From an uncultured Roseburia sp. (lineage in GTDB: Bacteria; Bacillota; Clostridia; Lachnospirales; Lachnospiraceae), in contig CAAELX010000044.1 in the NCBI GenBank assembly GCA_900756925.1, positions 1 to 64,000 of the forward strand: 64,000 bases of DNA. The letters run 5' to 3'. The notes under the pieces were generated by a model. It worked only from the letters and a program-made list of their open reading frames with translations. It did no database searches and was not told the DNA's origin. Positions 53,806 to 62,470 of the stretch are shown here, in pieces; the stretch's first letter is position 1, and each line of letters opens with the position of its first letter. A program made the translations under genes and the position numbers.

Positions 53806-55314
53806 ATGAAAGAAAAAGAGAAAAGAACAGAAAAGCAGAGCGTAAACCAGAGTATTTTCTGGGTGAAAGGATTTGCGGTTTTGCTGGCGGTGATTTTGTT
53901 TTTCACGGTGGTGTCGAGAGTGGCGGCTTCTTTTACGGTGCCGCGGGTTACGGTGGCTGAGATTGGCAGCGGGAAGATCGGACATGATGTTACGGCGAGT
54001 GGAATGGTGGAGGCAGCGGGAGAGAGGGCTGTCTGCACGCTGCCGGATCTTCTGGTTGCGCAGATGAGTGTGCATGCAGGGGAGAGAGTGGCGGAAGGTG
54101 ACCTCCTTTTTACGGTTGATTTGGAACAGTTGGGAGAGCAGATCACAGAACTTGAGGAACAGATTGCGAAGCTTAGTCTTGAAAATGAGGCGGCAGAGAA
54201 GAACCGGGAGCAGGAGACGAAGAAGCAGCAGATAGAGGAACAGCGTGCGAAAGAGGATTATCAGGATATTGTGTCCAGACAGGCGGAAGCGGAGAAGCAG
54301 CGTGCAGAGAATCTGCAGGAAGCGGAGGCGGCAAAGCAGCGCGCAGGAGAGGATCTGAATGTCGCGATTGAGGTGAAGCAGCGCGCAGAGGAAGCTTATA
54401 ACCAGGCGGTGAAGGAATTGGAGGATGCGCAAGAGCAGAATCAGGCAGCTTTGCAGGAGAACATGCAGCAGAAAAAGGCAGACTTAGATTCCTGTGAAGC
54501 GAATGTGGCAGAAAAAAAGACCGCATACGATACCAGCGTAGAGCAGTGGAAAGCACTTCAGGACGCAGCCGGGACAGAGGATACTTCGGAAAAAGATGCC
54601 ACTAAAGCAGCCGCGCGAGCTGTCGAGGACGCTGCACTTTCTGAGAGCACAGACAACACAGCGCAGATCAATGCAATCACGATGGAACAGTATGAGAGAC
54701 AGCAAAAGCAGTTAATTGCATTGCGAGAGCTAAACGGTGAGGTGCGTGCGGACGCAGCGGGAACGGTGACAAAAGTGCTCGTCGAGACCGGGCAGAAGAC
54801 CACGGACACGGCGGCAGTCCTGCTCAGTGATGAGGACAGAGGGCTTCTTTTTACTGCATCCGTTGACAGCAAATACCGGGAATATCTGCCGGTTGGTACA
54901 ACGGCTGAACTTTCCGGCTCCGGAAGGCGGGTGGAGGACTGTACCGTTTCTGCGATTGAGATTGCAGAGGATGGACAGACAGTCCGGATCACGGCAGAGC
55001 TTACAGGAGACAGCTTCACACCGGGCGAGAGCGCGGAGATCTCCATTACCGGCAAATCTGATTCCTATGACTTCACAATCCCTGTCACGGCGATCCGGGA
55101 AGAAAACCAGAAGAATTATGTGCTGGTGCTCGATACAGAGAACACGATTCTCGGGGAGCAGTATGTGGCGCGGAAAGTGGAAGTGGAGGTTTTGGATAAG
55201 AACAGCACGTATGCGGCGGTGGACAGCAGCGCATTAAGCAATGGCAGCCAGATCATTGCGGATTCCAGCCGGAATGTGAGTGCCGGGGATATTGTGCGGC
55301 TGGAAGAGCAGTAA
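53806..55314 (+). CDS. HlyD/RND-type membrane-fusion adaptor protein, 502 aa
   Basis: An N-terminal membrane helix (about 15-38, FAVLLAVILFFTVVSRVAAS) is followed by a biotinyl-lipoyl-like half (GMVEAAGERAVCTLPDLLVA), a long coiled coil (about 105-225, rich in Gln/Glu/Lys), a second lipoyl half (LNGEVRADAAGTVTKVLVET) and beta-barrel/membrane-proximal domains (about 335-495). This matches periplasmic adaptors that work with MacB-like or other exporters. In a Gram-positive cell it would sit outside the membrane. It follows the permease by 37 nt and is followed by the PCD-like gene after 17 nt. Its presence in an operon with importer permeases is odd. Confidence 0.88.
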   Translation: MKEKEKRTEKQSVNQSIFWVKGFAVLLAVILFFTVVSRVAASFTVPRVTVAEIGSGKIGHDVTASGMVEAAGERAVCTLPDLLVAQMSVHAGERVAEGDLLFTVDLEQLGEQITELEEQIAKLSLENEAAEKNREQETKKQQIEEQRAKEDYQDIVSRQAEAEKQRAENLQEAEAAKQRAGEDLNVAIEVKQRAEEAYNQAVKELEDAQEQNQAALQENMQQKKADLDSCEANVAEKKTAYDTSVEQWKALQDAAGTEDTSEKDATKAAARAVEDAALSESTDNTAQINAITMEQYERQQKQLIALRELNGEVRADAAGTVTKVLVETGQKTTDTAAVLLSDEDRGLLFTASVDSKYREYLPVGTTAELSGSGRRVEDCTVSAIEIAEDGQTVRITAELTGDSFTPGESAEISITGKSDSYDFTIPVTAIREENQKNYVLVLDTENTILGEQYVARKVEVEVLDKNSTYAAVDSSALSNGSQIIADSSRNVSAGDIVRLEEQ

Positions 55315-55331
55315 AGAAGGGACGTCAAAGT

Positions 55332-56312
55332 ATGTGTACACGAAAACAAATTCCGGACAAAAAGAGGAAGAAATACAGATGGCTATCCGTATTTCTTACA
55401 GTCAGTACTGTACTGTGTCTGCTTGCTACCTATATTTATCAGAAAAAACTTTCTGATTTTTCCAATATAATTACAATCGAAGCATCAGAAAATGGATTTC
55501 AGCAGACAAGTATAGAGGCAATCCGGCAGGAGCAGAAGTCGAAAAAAACAGCAGAATCGGAACGTGCCGGAAAGAAGAATATCATCGGACAGTCGGAGGC
55601 ATTTAGCTTCACTGCATGGACAGAGCGGAAAGACCAGCCTGTGGAGGCAGAGTTCAGCGGGAGACAGATGACGGCAGACTGCTATTTACTTATGGGCGAT
55701 TCTTATCTTGTCCTGCCCTGGGGGAAAAATCTGTCTGCGGATGACACGGAGGGCTGTATCATCGGAGCGGCGGTGGCGCAGACTATCTTTGGCGGGACTG
55801 AGGTGGAAGGACAGACGCTTTTGTACGATGAAAGGACACTGACAGTCCGTGGTGTCGTGCAGGAGCCGGATGATATCCTGCTCTGCCAGATGCAGGAGCA
55901 GACCGGAATCGGCAGTGGAACAGATTCAGACAGTGCCGTCACCTTCGACAGAATCAATCTGCTCGTCACAGAAGAATCCAAGACAGCGTCACAGACAGTA
56001 GAGCAATTTATAAACTGCTATGTTCTGGATGCGGATAGCCTGCATTTCGAACGAAAGCAGAACCTGTACTGGCTCACAGAACTGACTCCGGGAAAATGGT
56101 CGAATTTTTCCGGATGGAGCACAAACCTGAAAACCTTGCAGTCTGACAGGCAGAGACTGCGACAGTGTGAGAAAAGCGGGATCGAGAGCCTGTACATGGG
56201 CTGGGTGGATAGGCGGAATATATTTCTGGCGGCAGCTGCCCTCATGGCAATCTGTCAGATCATATGCCTGCTTCGGGCGATACCTAAGAAACACTTGTAT
56301 TCTGAATCATAG
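55332..56312 (+). CDS. MacB-periplasmic-core-like membrane protein lacking the FtsX half, 326 aa
   Basis: A membrane helix near the N-terminus (about 17-38) is followed by an extracellular domain of about 250 residues with the pattern of MacB_PCD domains (GDSYLVLPWGKNLSADDTEG, CIIGAAVAQTIFGGTEVEGQ), then a C-terminal helix (about 298-318) and a short tail. The remaining three helices of a MacB/FtsX permease and the ATPase are missing, so by itself it cannot form an ABC exporter. It is the last gene of the operon, 17 nt after the HlyD-like gene. It probably acts with it as an extracellular complex; that is inference. Confidence 0.6.
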   Translation: MCTRKQIPDKKRKKYRWLSVFLTVSTVLCLLATYIYQKKLSDFSNIITIEASENGFQQTSIEAIRQEQKSKKTAESERAGKKNIIGQSEAFSFTAWTERKDQPVEAEFSGRQMTADCYLLMGDSYLVLPWGKNLSADDTEGCIIGAAVAQTIFGGTEVEGQTLLYDERTLTVRGVVQEPDDILLCQMQEQTGIGSGTDSDSAVTFDRINLLVTEESKTASQTVEQFINCYVLDADSLHFERKQNLYWLTELTPGKWSNFSGWSTNLKTLQSDRQRLRQCEKSGIESLYMGWVDRRNIFLAAAALMAICQIICLLRAIPKKHLYSES

Positions 56313-56350
56313 TATGTTATCTTATCCAAAGAAAATAAAATGAAGACTCC

Positions 56351-56475
56351 GGAGGTTGTCAAAATAGTATGAGACATTGATTTTTCTATTACAGACAAGA
56401 TGTAATATTTTGGAAAGTTAGATAATTGCGAAATCGCAATTGTCTGTTTTTGTAATAGAAAAAAGGAGATATCTC
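56351..56475 (+). promoter_or_regulatory. Attenuator-like leader with a three-residue peptide before the MFS gene
   Basis: The 163-nt gap holds a mini-gene: GGAGG (56351-56355), then ATG-AGA-CAT-TGA (56369-56380), peptide MRH. A terminator follows: GATAATTGCG (56421-56430), loop AAAT, CGCAATTGTC (56435-56444), TGTTTTT. The 5' arm at 56381-56398 can pair instead with 56440-56463, which includes the 3' half of that terminator, and ATGAGA pairs with TCTCAT next to the MFS start. These are the parts of a ribosome-stalling attenuator. Which fold is on or off cannot be decided by eye. Confidence 0.6.
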
Positions 56476-57648
56476 ATGAAAAAATTAAAATTTGACAGCT
56501 ACGACGGAGTCTGTTTTTTAAACGGACTTGTCTTTTTTGCGCCGATTGCATTGCTTGTGCGGACACAGGCGGGCGTATCGGAGCACATATTTTTCCTCTT
56601 ACAGGCACTACTTTCGGGAGTGATCTTTCTCGGGGAGATTCCAACAGGATTTATTACGGATAAAATTGGATATCGGAAATCGTTGATTCTGGCGCAGATC
56701 CTATTGCTTACAGCCCGGAGTCTGTTGCTTGGCGCCTTCTTAAGCCACAGCGTGTGGCTGTTTGTGGCAGAGGCAGTGGTGGAAGGAATTGCGGCCTGCT
56801 TTACGTCCGGAACCGGCAGCGCTTACCTCTACAACCTGTATGGAGAGGAAGGTTATCTTGCGAAAACAACACATGCGGGGAATTTCGGGACAGCCGGATT
56901 TATCATCAGCACGGTTGCTTATGCCGGGATTTATAAGGTGAGTGGGATTGCGGGGCTGCTCGCGGCGACAGCTGCGGCGGATCTTGGATCTGTTGTAATG
57001 GCATTTTCCCTGGACAAAGAGGAGAAAAATCAGAGAGTCAGTGGAAAAGAAAAAGAGCAGACTTCGATTGGAAGCAGTCTTTCCATATTAAGACATCCGA
57101 AAGCTATCCTCTTTGTCGCAGCCCTGTCTATTTTCAGCATCGCATGGCTGCTGATCAACTTCTTCTACGTGGAGAAGATGGCTGCCTGCGGGCTTCCGGT
57201 GGAGTGGCTCTCCGCAGTCATCCTGATTTATTCTGCGGTACAGATGTTGTCGGAACCCATTTTGGAGAAGCTGTCGTCCGGGGCGAAAAAGAGAGACAAA
57301 AGAATGCTCATGGCAGTGACTTCTATTGTGGCAGGAGTCGCGTTCCTCGCATTCGGCATGGCGAATCAAGTGGCACTGATCCTGCCGCTGATGTGTATAC
57401 TTCCTTTATTACTCAATCTGCCGGAATACTTGCTGTCGGAGCTTGAGAATCAGTTCGTGGATGAGAGCGGTCATGCAGATAACAGAGCAGCAACGCTGTC
57501 AGTTCTGAATATAGGCGTCAACCTGTTGGAGATTCTGACACTATCTGTCTCTGCATTTCTGACGAAAATCGGAATCTGGTGGTGTTTCCTTCTGACCGGT
57601 GTCCTGTTGTGTCTGGTGGCATTGTTTTTTGTGAAAAAAAGCAGATAA
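56476..57648 (+). CDS. MFS transporter, 390 aa
   Basis: A 12-helix major facilitator with the loop 2-3 motif in GEIPTGFITDKIGYRKSLIL, typical of drug-efflux-type MFS proteins. The start at 56476 (MKKLKFDSYDG) has AAGGAG 6 nt upstream; an ATG at 56440 is inside the leader hairpin and has none. The attenuator-like leader suggests induction by a ribosome-targeting compound, so export of an antibiotic is a reasonable but unproven role. It follows the PCD-like gene by 163 nt and may or may not share its transcript. Confidence 0.85.
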   Translation: MKKLKFDSYDGVCFLNGLVFFAPIALLVRTQAGVSEHIFFLLQALLSGVIFLGEIPTGFITDKIGYRKSLILAQILLLTARSLLLGAFLSHSVWLFVAEAVVEGIAACFTSGTGSAYLYNLYGEEGYLAKTTHAGNFGTAGFIISTVAYAGIYKVSGIAGLLAATAAADLGSVVMAFSLDKEEKNQRVSGKEKEQTSIGSSLSILRHPKAILFVAALSIFSIAWLLINFFYVEKMAACGLPVEWLSAVILIYSAVQMLSEPILEKLSSGAKKRDKRMLMAVTSIVAGVAFLAFGMANQVALILPLMCILPLLLNLPEYLLSELENQFVDESGHADNRAATLSVLNIGVNLLEILTLSVSAFLTKIGIWWCFLLTGVLLCLVALFFVKKSR

Positions 57649-57793
57649 AATTTAACAGTTGTAAGCTTGGCATCATGCTGAGTACTGTGGAAATAGTAAT
57701 AGCAGACAGAAATTTCCGTGGAAAAACGGATTTCGATTGCATGAAAAACGTGCAGGTGTTAGTATGGGGGTAACAACAGAAAGGCGGAAAACA

Positions 57794-58903
57794 ATGAAAT
57801 ATCCAAAGTTTTTACCGGAGAACGGAACCATCGGTTTTGTGGCACCGTCGTTTGGCTGTGCAACGGAACCGTACCATACCGCATTCTTAAATGCACAGAA
57901 AAAATGGAAAGCGATGGGCTATCAATTGGATCTTGGACCAAACTGCTATGCGGATAACGGCATCGGAATCAGCAATACCCCACAGACATGTGGAAAAGAG
58001 CTGACGGATTATTATTGCAGTGTGGATAACGATGTCCTCATTTCCTGCGGTGGCGGAGAAATGATGTGTGAGACCATCGGATATGTGGATTTTGAAAAAA
58101 TAAAAGCCGCAAAGCCGAAATGGTACATGGGCTACTCAGACAACACGAACTTTACCTTCCTCTTAAGCACGATCTGCGACACTGCAGCCATCTATGGACC
58201 ATGCGCCGGAACCTTCGGCATGGAGCCATGGCATGAGAGCCTTGTGCATACGATGGAGGTGCTGACCGGAGAGCGGAAAACTTTAGCCAGTTATCCAAAG
58301 TGGGAGCGCGATGCACTAAAAGCGGAAGATAATCCATATGTTCCATACAATACGACAGAACCGTTAGATCTGGTGATTTACCCAGGATGCGGTCAGACAG
58401 AACAGCCGGACGGCATTCAGAAATGGAAAGAAGGAGAGAACAATTTATTGTATCGTGGCTGTGAGAATCCGAAAGCTGCCGTGCATATGAGAGGACGCCT
58501 CTTAGGTGGCTGCGTTGACTGCCTCGTCAATCTCCTCGGTACAAAATACGATTATGTAAACCAATTCAACGAGCGCTATAAAGAGGATGGCATCATCTGG
58601 TTCTTAGAATGCTGTGACTTAAATGTCATGGGCATCCGCCGCGCCATGTGGCAGATGAAAAACGCCGGCTGGCTGGATTACACAAAAGGCTTCCTCATCG
58701 GAAGACCGTGCTGCATCGGTGAGGAGATGATGGGCTTAGACCACTACCACGCCGTCGTTGACATCTTAAAAGACTTCAACGTCCCGATCATCTTAGACGC
58801 CGACCTCGGACACCGCCCGCCGATGATGCCGCTCGTGTGTGGCAGTATGGCAGACATAAACGTGCGTGGAAATCATTTGCAGATTGATATGGATTTTATT
58901 TGA
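57794..58903 (+). CDS. S66-family serine peptidase (LD-carboxypeptidase/MccF-like), 369 aa
   Basis: This protein belongs to family S66, which includes L,D-carboxypeptidases of wall recycling and MccF, which inactivates microcin C. The nucleophile serine is in MGYSDNTNFTFLL, the start has IGFVAPSFG, and the catalytic Glu and His lie in WFLECCDLN and LDADLGHRPPMMPL. It has no signal peptide, so it is cytoplasmic; the ~60-residue insertion with KWKEGENNLLYRGCENPK favours the MccF-like branch. AAAGGCGG precedes the start at 57794. Gene context (an MFS efflux gene upstream) agrees with self-protection but does not prove it. Confidence 0.88.
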   Translation: MKYPKFLPENGTIGFVAPSFGCATEPYHTAFLNAQKKWKAMGYQLDLGPNCYADNGIGISNTPQTCGKELTDYYCSVDNDVLISCGGGEMMCETIGYVDFEKIKAAKPKWYMGYSDNTNFTFLLSTICDTAAIYGPCAGTFGMEPWHESLVHTMEVLTGERKTLASYPKWERDALKAEDNPYVPYNTTEPLDLVIYPGCGQTEQPDGIQKWKEGENNLLYRGCENPKAAVHMRGRLLGGCVDCLVNLLGTKYDYVNQFNERYKEDGIIWFLECCDLNVMGIRRAMWQMKNAGWLDYTKGFLIGRPCCIGEEMMGLDHYHAVVDILKDFNVPIILDADLGHRPPMMPLVCGSMADINVRGNHLQIDMDFI

Positions 58904-59011
58904 ATGTTATAGAACAACGTATGAATGAACTTTTCATAAAGCCGAATAAAAATATTAGAGAATAGAGACATTATCAGTCAAAGCTTGCAGAACAAGTAAC
59001 AAATTGTCAAA

Positions 59012-59246
59012 GCGAAACTCATAGAAAACATAGAGAGGATGGCGGCGCAGGTACAGCTATATAAGAAGACCTTGGGGAGCCGCCGGTCCTTAGCTTTCAG
59101 CCGAGCAGGGACAGTGGTGGCTAGCCAACAACCTGGTACTGCTCGGCTGGAAGCTTAGTACCGCTGCGAGCGACACAGAGCGCGAGCGTGTCTTCGTTAT
59201 AGCTGTGCCTGTACCGTCATCGCAATAACCTACATTTGAGTTTCGC
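59012..59246. repeat. 235-bp nested palindromic element, copy R3
   Basis: The element is bounded by perfect 10-bp inverted repeats GCGAAACTCA (59012-59021) and TGAGTTTCGC (59237-59246). Inside, TACAGCTATATAAGAAGAC near the left is matched by an inverted GTCTTCGTTATAGCTGTG near the right, and in the centre a strong hairpin joins GCTTTCAGCCGAGCAG with CTGCTCGGCTGGAAGC. Its left half resembles R2 (24378-24448) and its right half, reversed, contains the exact 15-mer of R1. It has no open frame of note and fills most of the 377-nt gap between the S66 and NfeD genes. Confidence 0.75.
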
Positions 59247-59280
59247 CCTAGTCGAACACTTATAAAGGAGAGAAAAGCAT

Positions 59281-59781
59281 ATGGAAATCATCATCTGGAT
59301 TGCATTAATTATCTTATTTGCGGTAGTAGAGATCATCACGGTAGGTTTAACTTCTATCTGGTTTGCAGGAGGCGCTCTGGTCGCATTGCTTCTTGCAGCT
59401 ATTGGGCTTGGTATAGCTGCACAGTTTGTCGCATTTGTGGCAGTGTCCATCCTCCTGCTCGTTTTCACAAGACCATGGGCACTCAAATACATGAAACCAA
59501 AGCTTACCAAGACCAACTACGAGGCAGCTGTGGACAAAAACGTCTGCCTGACCGAAACTGTGGATAACATGAAAGGAACCGGAACCGCCGTGTTAAAGGG
59601 ACAGGAATGGACGGCGAGAGCCTATGAGGACGGCAAAGTTTATCCGGCAGGAACGATTGTAAAAGTAAAGGAGATCCGTGGAGTTACCCTGTATGTGACA
59701 GAGAGCGATGCCATGCCGGAGAAGCATACAGAGCAAAACGGAACTTCACAGGAGACGGACGGCAAAGAATCATATAGATAA
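59281..59781 (+). CDS. NfeD-family membrane protein, 166 aa
   Basis: Two to four N-terminal helices (about 3-70) are followed by a small OB-fold domain (about 85-145; GTGTAVLKGQEWTARAYEDG), the form of short NfeD proteins that partner stomatin/flotillin (SPFH) proteins in membrane microdomains. The last ~20 residues are polar. AAAGGAGAG precedes the ATG. The SPFH partner gene usually lies next to nfeD but is not present here; instead a patatin gene follows after 77 nt. Confidence 0.92.
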   Translation: MEIIIWIALIILFAVVEIITVGLTSIWFAGGALVALLLAAIGLGIAAQFVAFVAVSILLLVFTRPWALKYMKPKLTKTNYEAAVDKNVCLTETVDNMKGTGTAVLKGQEWTARAYEDGKVYPAGTIVKVKEIRGVTLYVTESDAMPEKHTEQNGTSQETDGKESYR

Positions 59782-59858
59782 AAGGGTGCAGAATGACGGA
59801 ATCTGAGGATCCTGCATGACAACAGTGACAGAATTACGAGACAGAAAGGAAAGAATCT

Positions 59859-60737
59859 ATGAAATTAGGAATGGTATGTGAAGGCGGAGCCAGCCGAACC
59901 GCTTTTTCCTGCGGCGTACTGGATGCTTTTTTAGAGGAAAATCTGATGCCGGATTACTTTATCGGTGTTTCAGCTGGAATCGCGTTCGGAGTATCTTATT
60001 TATCAAAACAGAAGGGACGCAACTTAACAATCTTAGAAGAGTATATGGCAGATAAACGGTACATGGGATTAAAATACCTCTTTGACCGGAACAAAAAGAC
60101 CTACTACAACATTGATTTTGTGTTCAATGAAGTGCCGAATAAACTGCTCCCGTTCGATTATGATGCTTTTGCGGCATATCCGGGTGTTGTGGAGGCAGCT
60201 GTTACGAATATTCATACGGGAAAAGCAGAGTATTTGAAAGTGCCGCAGAGTATAGAGATGAAAGATACGCTTGTGGCGAGTTGTTCTTTGCCGATTCTGT
60301 TTCAGCCGGTCAAAATCGGACATCATTATTATCTGGATGGCGGGATTGCAGATTCTATCCCATATAAACACACTTTGGAAGAGGGCTGCGACAAACTGAT
60401 CGTGATCCTGACTAGAGAGCGTGGATACGTAAAGACCACAGAGAAAGCGATCCGCCTGACGGATAAGCTTTACCGGAAATATCCGAAGATCGTGGAGGCA
60501 GTGGACACCCGGGCAGAACGCTATAATCAGGACATAAAAGACCTCGAAAAACTGGAAAAAGAAGGAAAAGTCTTTGTGATCGCACCGGAAACTACCCTTG
60601 GTGTCGGAAGGACAGAATCCGATCCGCAGAAATTGCGTGAACTTTATGAGGAAGGACTTCGGATCGGCAGGGAAAGAATGGAAGATCTGCGCAGGTATCT
60701 GACAGAGGAAACAGATAAAGGAAAGGACAAAACATGA
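59859..60737 (+). CDS. Patatin-like phospholipase, 292 aa
   Basis: A cytoplasmic lipid acyl hydrolase with a Ser-Asp dyad: the oxyanion loop EGGASRTAFSCGV, the nucleophile S38 in GVSAG, and D160 in YLDGGIADS. It has no signal or membrane segment, as in the YjjU-like bacterial patatins. AAAGGAAAG precedes the ATG. Its stop overlaps the next gene's start by 4 nt (ATGA), so both are translated together. A link to the upstream NfeD through membrane lipid is possible but untested. Confidence 0.93.
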   Translation: MKLGMVCEGGASRTAFSCGVLDAFLEENLMPDYFIGVSAGIAFGVSYLSKQKGRNLTILEEYMADKRYMGLKYLFDRNKKTYYNIDFVFNEVPNKLLPFDYDAFAAYPGVVEAAVTNIHTGKAEYLKVPQSIEMKDTLVASCSLPILFQPVKIGHHYYLDGGIADSIPYKHTLEEGCDKLIVILTRERGYVKTTEKAIRLTDKLYRKYPKIVEAVDTRAERYNQDIKDLEKLEKEGKVFVIAPETTLGVGRTESDPQKLRELYEEGLRIGRERMEDLRRYLTEETDKGKDKT

Positions 60738-61699
60738 AAATCGTTTTTTTAGATGCAAAATCAGTAGGAGACGACATTGATCTGTCAGAATTTGACCGGA
60801 TCGGGGAAATGATAAAATATGATTTCTCTACAGAAGAAGAAGCGAGAGAGCGAACCAGGGAAGCGGATGTACTGATCACGAACAAGATGCCGGTCAATGA
60901 GAGCACAATCGGAGAAGCAGAACATCTGAAGTTAGTCTGCCTGACTGCAACCGGAACGAATAACCTGGACAAACAGTATCTGGCAGGGCGTGGGATAGCA
61001 TGGAGAAATGTAGCAGGCTATTCCACGGAATCTGTTGCACAGCATACCTTTGCAATGCTCTTTTATTTGATGGAGAAGCTGCGGTACTATGATGACTATG
61101 TAAAGACAGAGAAGTACGTCAATGATACGGTCTTTACTCATTTTTCCAATGTATTCCATGAACTCTGCGGTATGACGTGGGGAATCATCGGTCTTGGCAA
61201 TATCGGAAGAAGAGTGGCAGATCTTGCAAAGATGTTCGGCTGCCATGTAGTTTATTACTCCACCTCCGGAAAACATGACCAGGAGGGTTATGAGCGTGTT
61301 GACCTGGATACACTGTTAAAAATATCGGATGTGGTATCTGTTCATGCGCCACTGGATGAAAATACGAAAGATCTGATGAATGCAGATGCTTTTGCAAAGA
61401 TGAAAAAGAATGCTATTTTCTTAAATCTCGGAAGAGGACCGATCGTTGTGGAGCAGGCACTTGCAGATGCTCTGGAAAACGGGCAGATTGCAGCAGCAGG
61501 GCTTGATGTGCTTGCCGCCGAACCGATGCGGGAGGACAATCCGCTGCGCCTGATCAAGGACAGCGAAAAGCTTCTGATTACACCGCACATCGGCTGGGCA
61601 AGCGTGGAGGCGCGCACGAGGCTGATGCATACGATCGTGGGACAGATCCGGGAGTTTTTTGAGAAGACAGAGGCAGTGGTGAGAGTGACTGTGGAATAA
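60734..61699 (+). CDS. D-isomer-specific 2-hydroxyacid dehydrogenase, 321 aa
   Basis: An NAD-dependent oxidoreductase that interconverts 2-oxoacids and D-2-hydroxyacids. The Rossmann motif GIIGLGNIGRRVADLAKMFG lies at about 148-168; catalytic Arg, Glu and His are in NLGRGPIVVE, the following AGLDVLAAEPM and TPHIGWAS. Length and order are normal, and it is most like the hydroxypyruvate/glycerate or lactate branch; specificity is not fixed. Translationally coupled to the patatin gene. Confidence 0.94.
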   Translation: MKIVFLDAKSVGDDIDLSEFDRIGEMIKYDFSTEEEARERTREADVLITNKMPVNESTIGEAEHLKLVCLTATGTNNLDKQYLAGRGIAWRNVAGYSTESVAQHTFAMLFYLMEKLRYYDDYVKTEKYVNDTVFTHFSNVFHELCGMTWGIIGLGNIGRRVADLAKMFGCHVVYYSTSGKHDQEGYERVDLDTLLKISDVVSVHAPLDENTKDLMNADAFAKMKKNAIFLNLGRGPIVVEQALADALENGQIAAAGLDVLAAEPMREDNPLRLIKDSEKLLITPHIGWASVEARTRLMHTIVGQIREFFEKTEAVVRVTVE

Positions 61700-62470
61700 T
61701 TACCGGCACATTGCGCCCCCGTCAATCACAAAGTCCTGCCCGGTGACAAACCGTGCAGCATCTGAAGCAAGATAAAGAGCGCAGCAGGCGATATCCTCCA
61801 CTTCGCCCAAAAGGCCGAGTGGAGAGTCTGCGCGCATTTTTGCTTCCTGCTCGGGCATCTCGCGGACGTGGGCTGTCATTTCGGTGACGATAAAGCCTGG
61901 ATAAATCGTGTTGACGCGGATCTTTTGGTCACCAAGGCGGTAAGCCAGTGTCTTGGAGAGACTTTTGATGGCACCCTTGGCTGCAGAGTAGACGATCGGT
62001 CCACTTGCGCGTAAAGCTGCCAGGGAAGCAATATTAATGATAGAGCCGACGCCGTTTTTGGCACATTCCGGATAAGCATACTTGATGCAGTAAAAGGTAG
62101 AATCGAAGTCCATCTGCATGGTATGGGTAAAGTTTTCTGTGGAAAATTCTTCTGTGAGATTTCCGTGTGCCCCTCTGCCCCCGGCGCTGTTGATCAGAAT
62201 GTCCAGCCGGCCGAACTGCTTCATGCAGGCTTCTACCGTAAGCCGGCAGTTTTCTTCCAGCATAAGATCGGCAGAATGGCAGGCACAGATGCCGCCAACA
62301 GCCTCAATTTCCCGCTGTACCTCTAATAATTTCTCCATACGTCGGCCGACAATCATGACGGAAGCACCGGCCTGTGCAAGTGCGATGGCACATCCTTTTC
62401 CAATTCCGGTACCGCCGCCGGTGATTAAGGCAACACGTCCTGTCAGATCAAATTTATTCAGAATACTCAT
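61700..62470 (-). CDS. SDR-family oxidoreductase, FabG-like, 256 aa
   Basis: A classical short-chain dehydrogenase with cofactor motif TGGGTGIG (about 17-24), NSAGGRG for the NNAG element, catalytic Ser in NIASLAALRAS and the YxxxK pair in YSAAKGAIKS, and the end VDGG typical of FabG-like enzymes. It probably reduces a keto-sugar acid or similar metabolite; the substrate is unknown. Its start overlaps the stop of the VOC gene by 4 nt, forming a two-gene operon divergent from a TetR regulator. Confidence 0.94.
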   Translation of the reverse strand: MSILNKFDLTGRVALITGGGTGIGKGCAIALAQAGASVMIVGRRMEKLLEVQREIEAVGGICACHSADLMLEENCRLTVEACMKQFGRLDILINSAGGRGAHGNLTEEFSTENFTHTMQMDFDSTFYCIKYAYPECAKNGVGSIINIASLAALRASGPIVYSAAKGAIKSLSKTLAYRLGDQKIRVNTIYPGFIVTEMTAHVREMPEQEAKMRADSPLGLLGEVEDIACCALYLASDAARFVTGQDFVIDGGAMCR

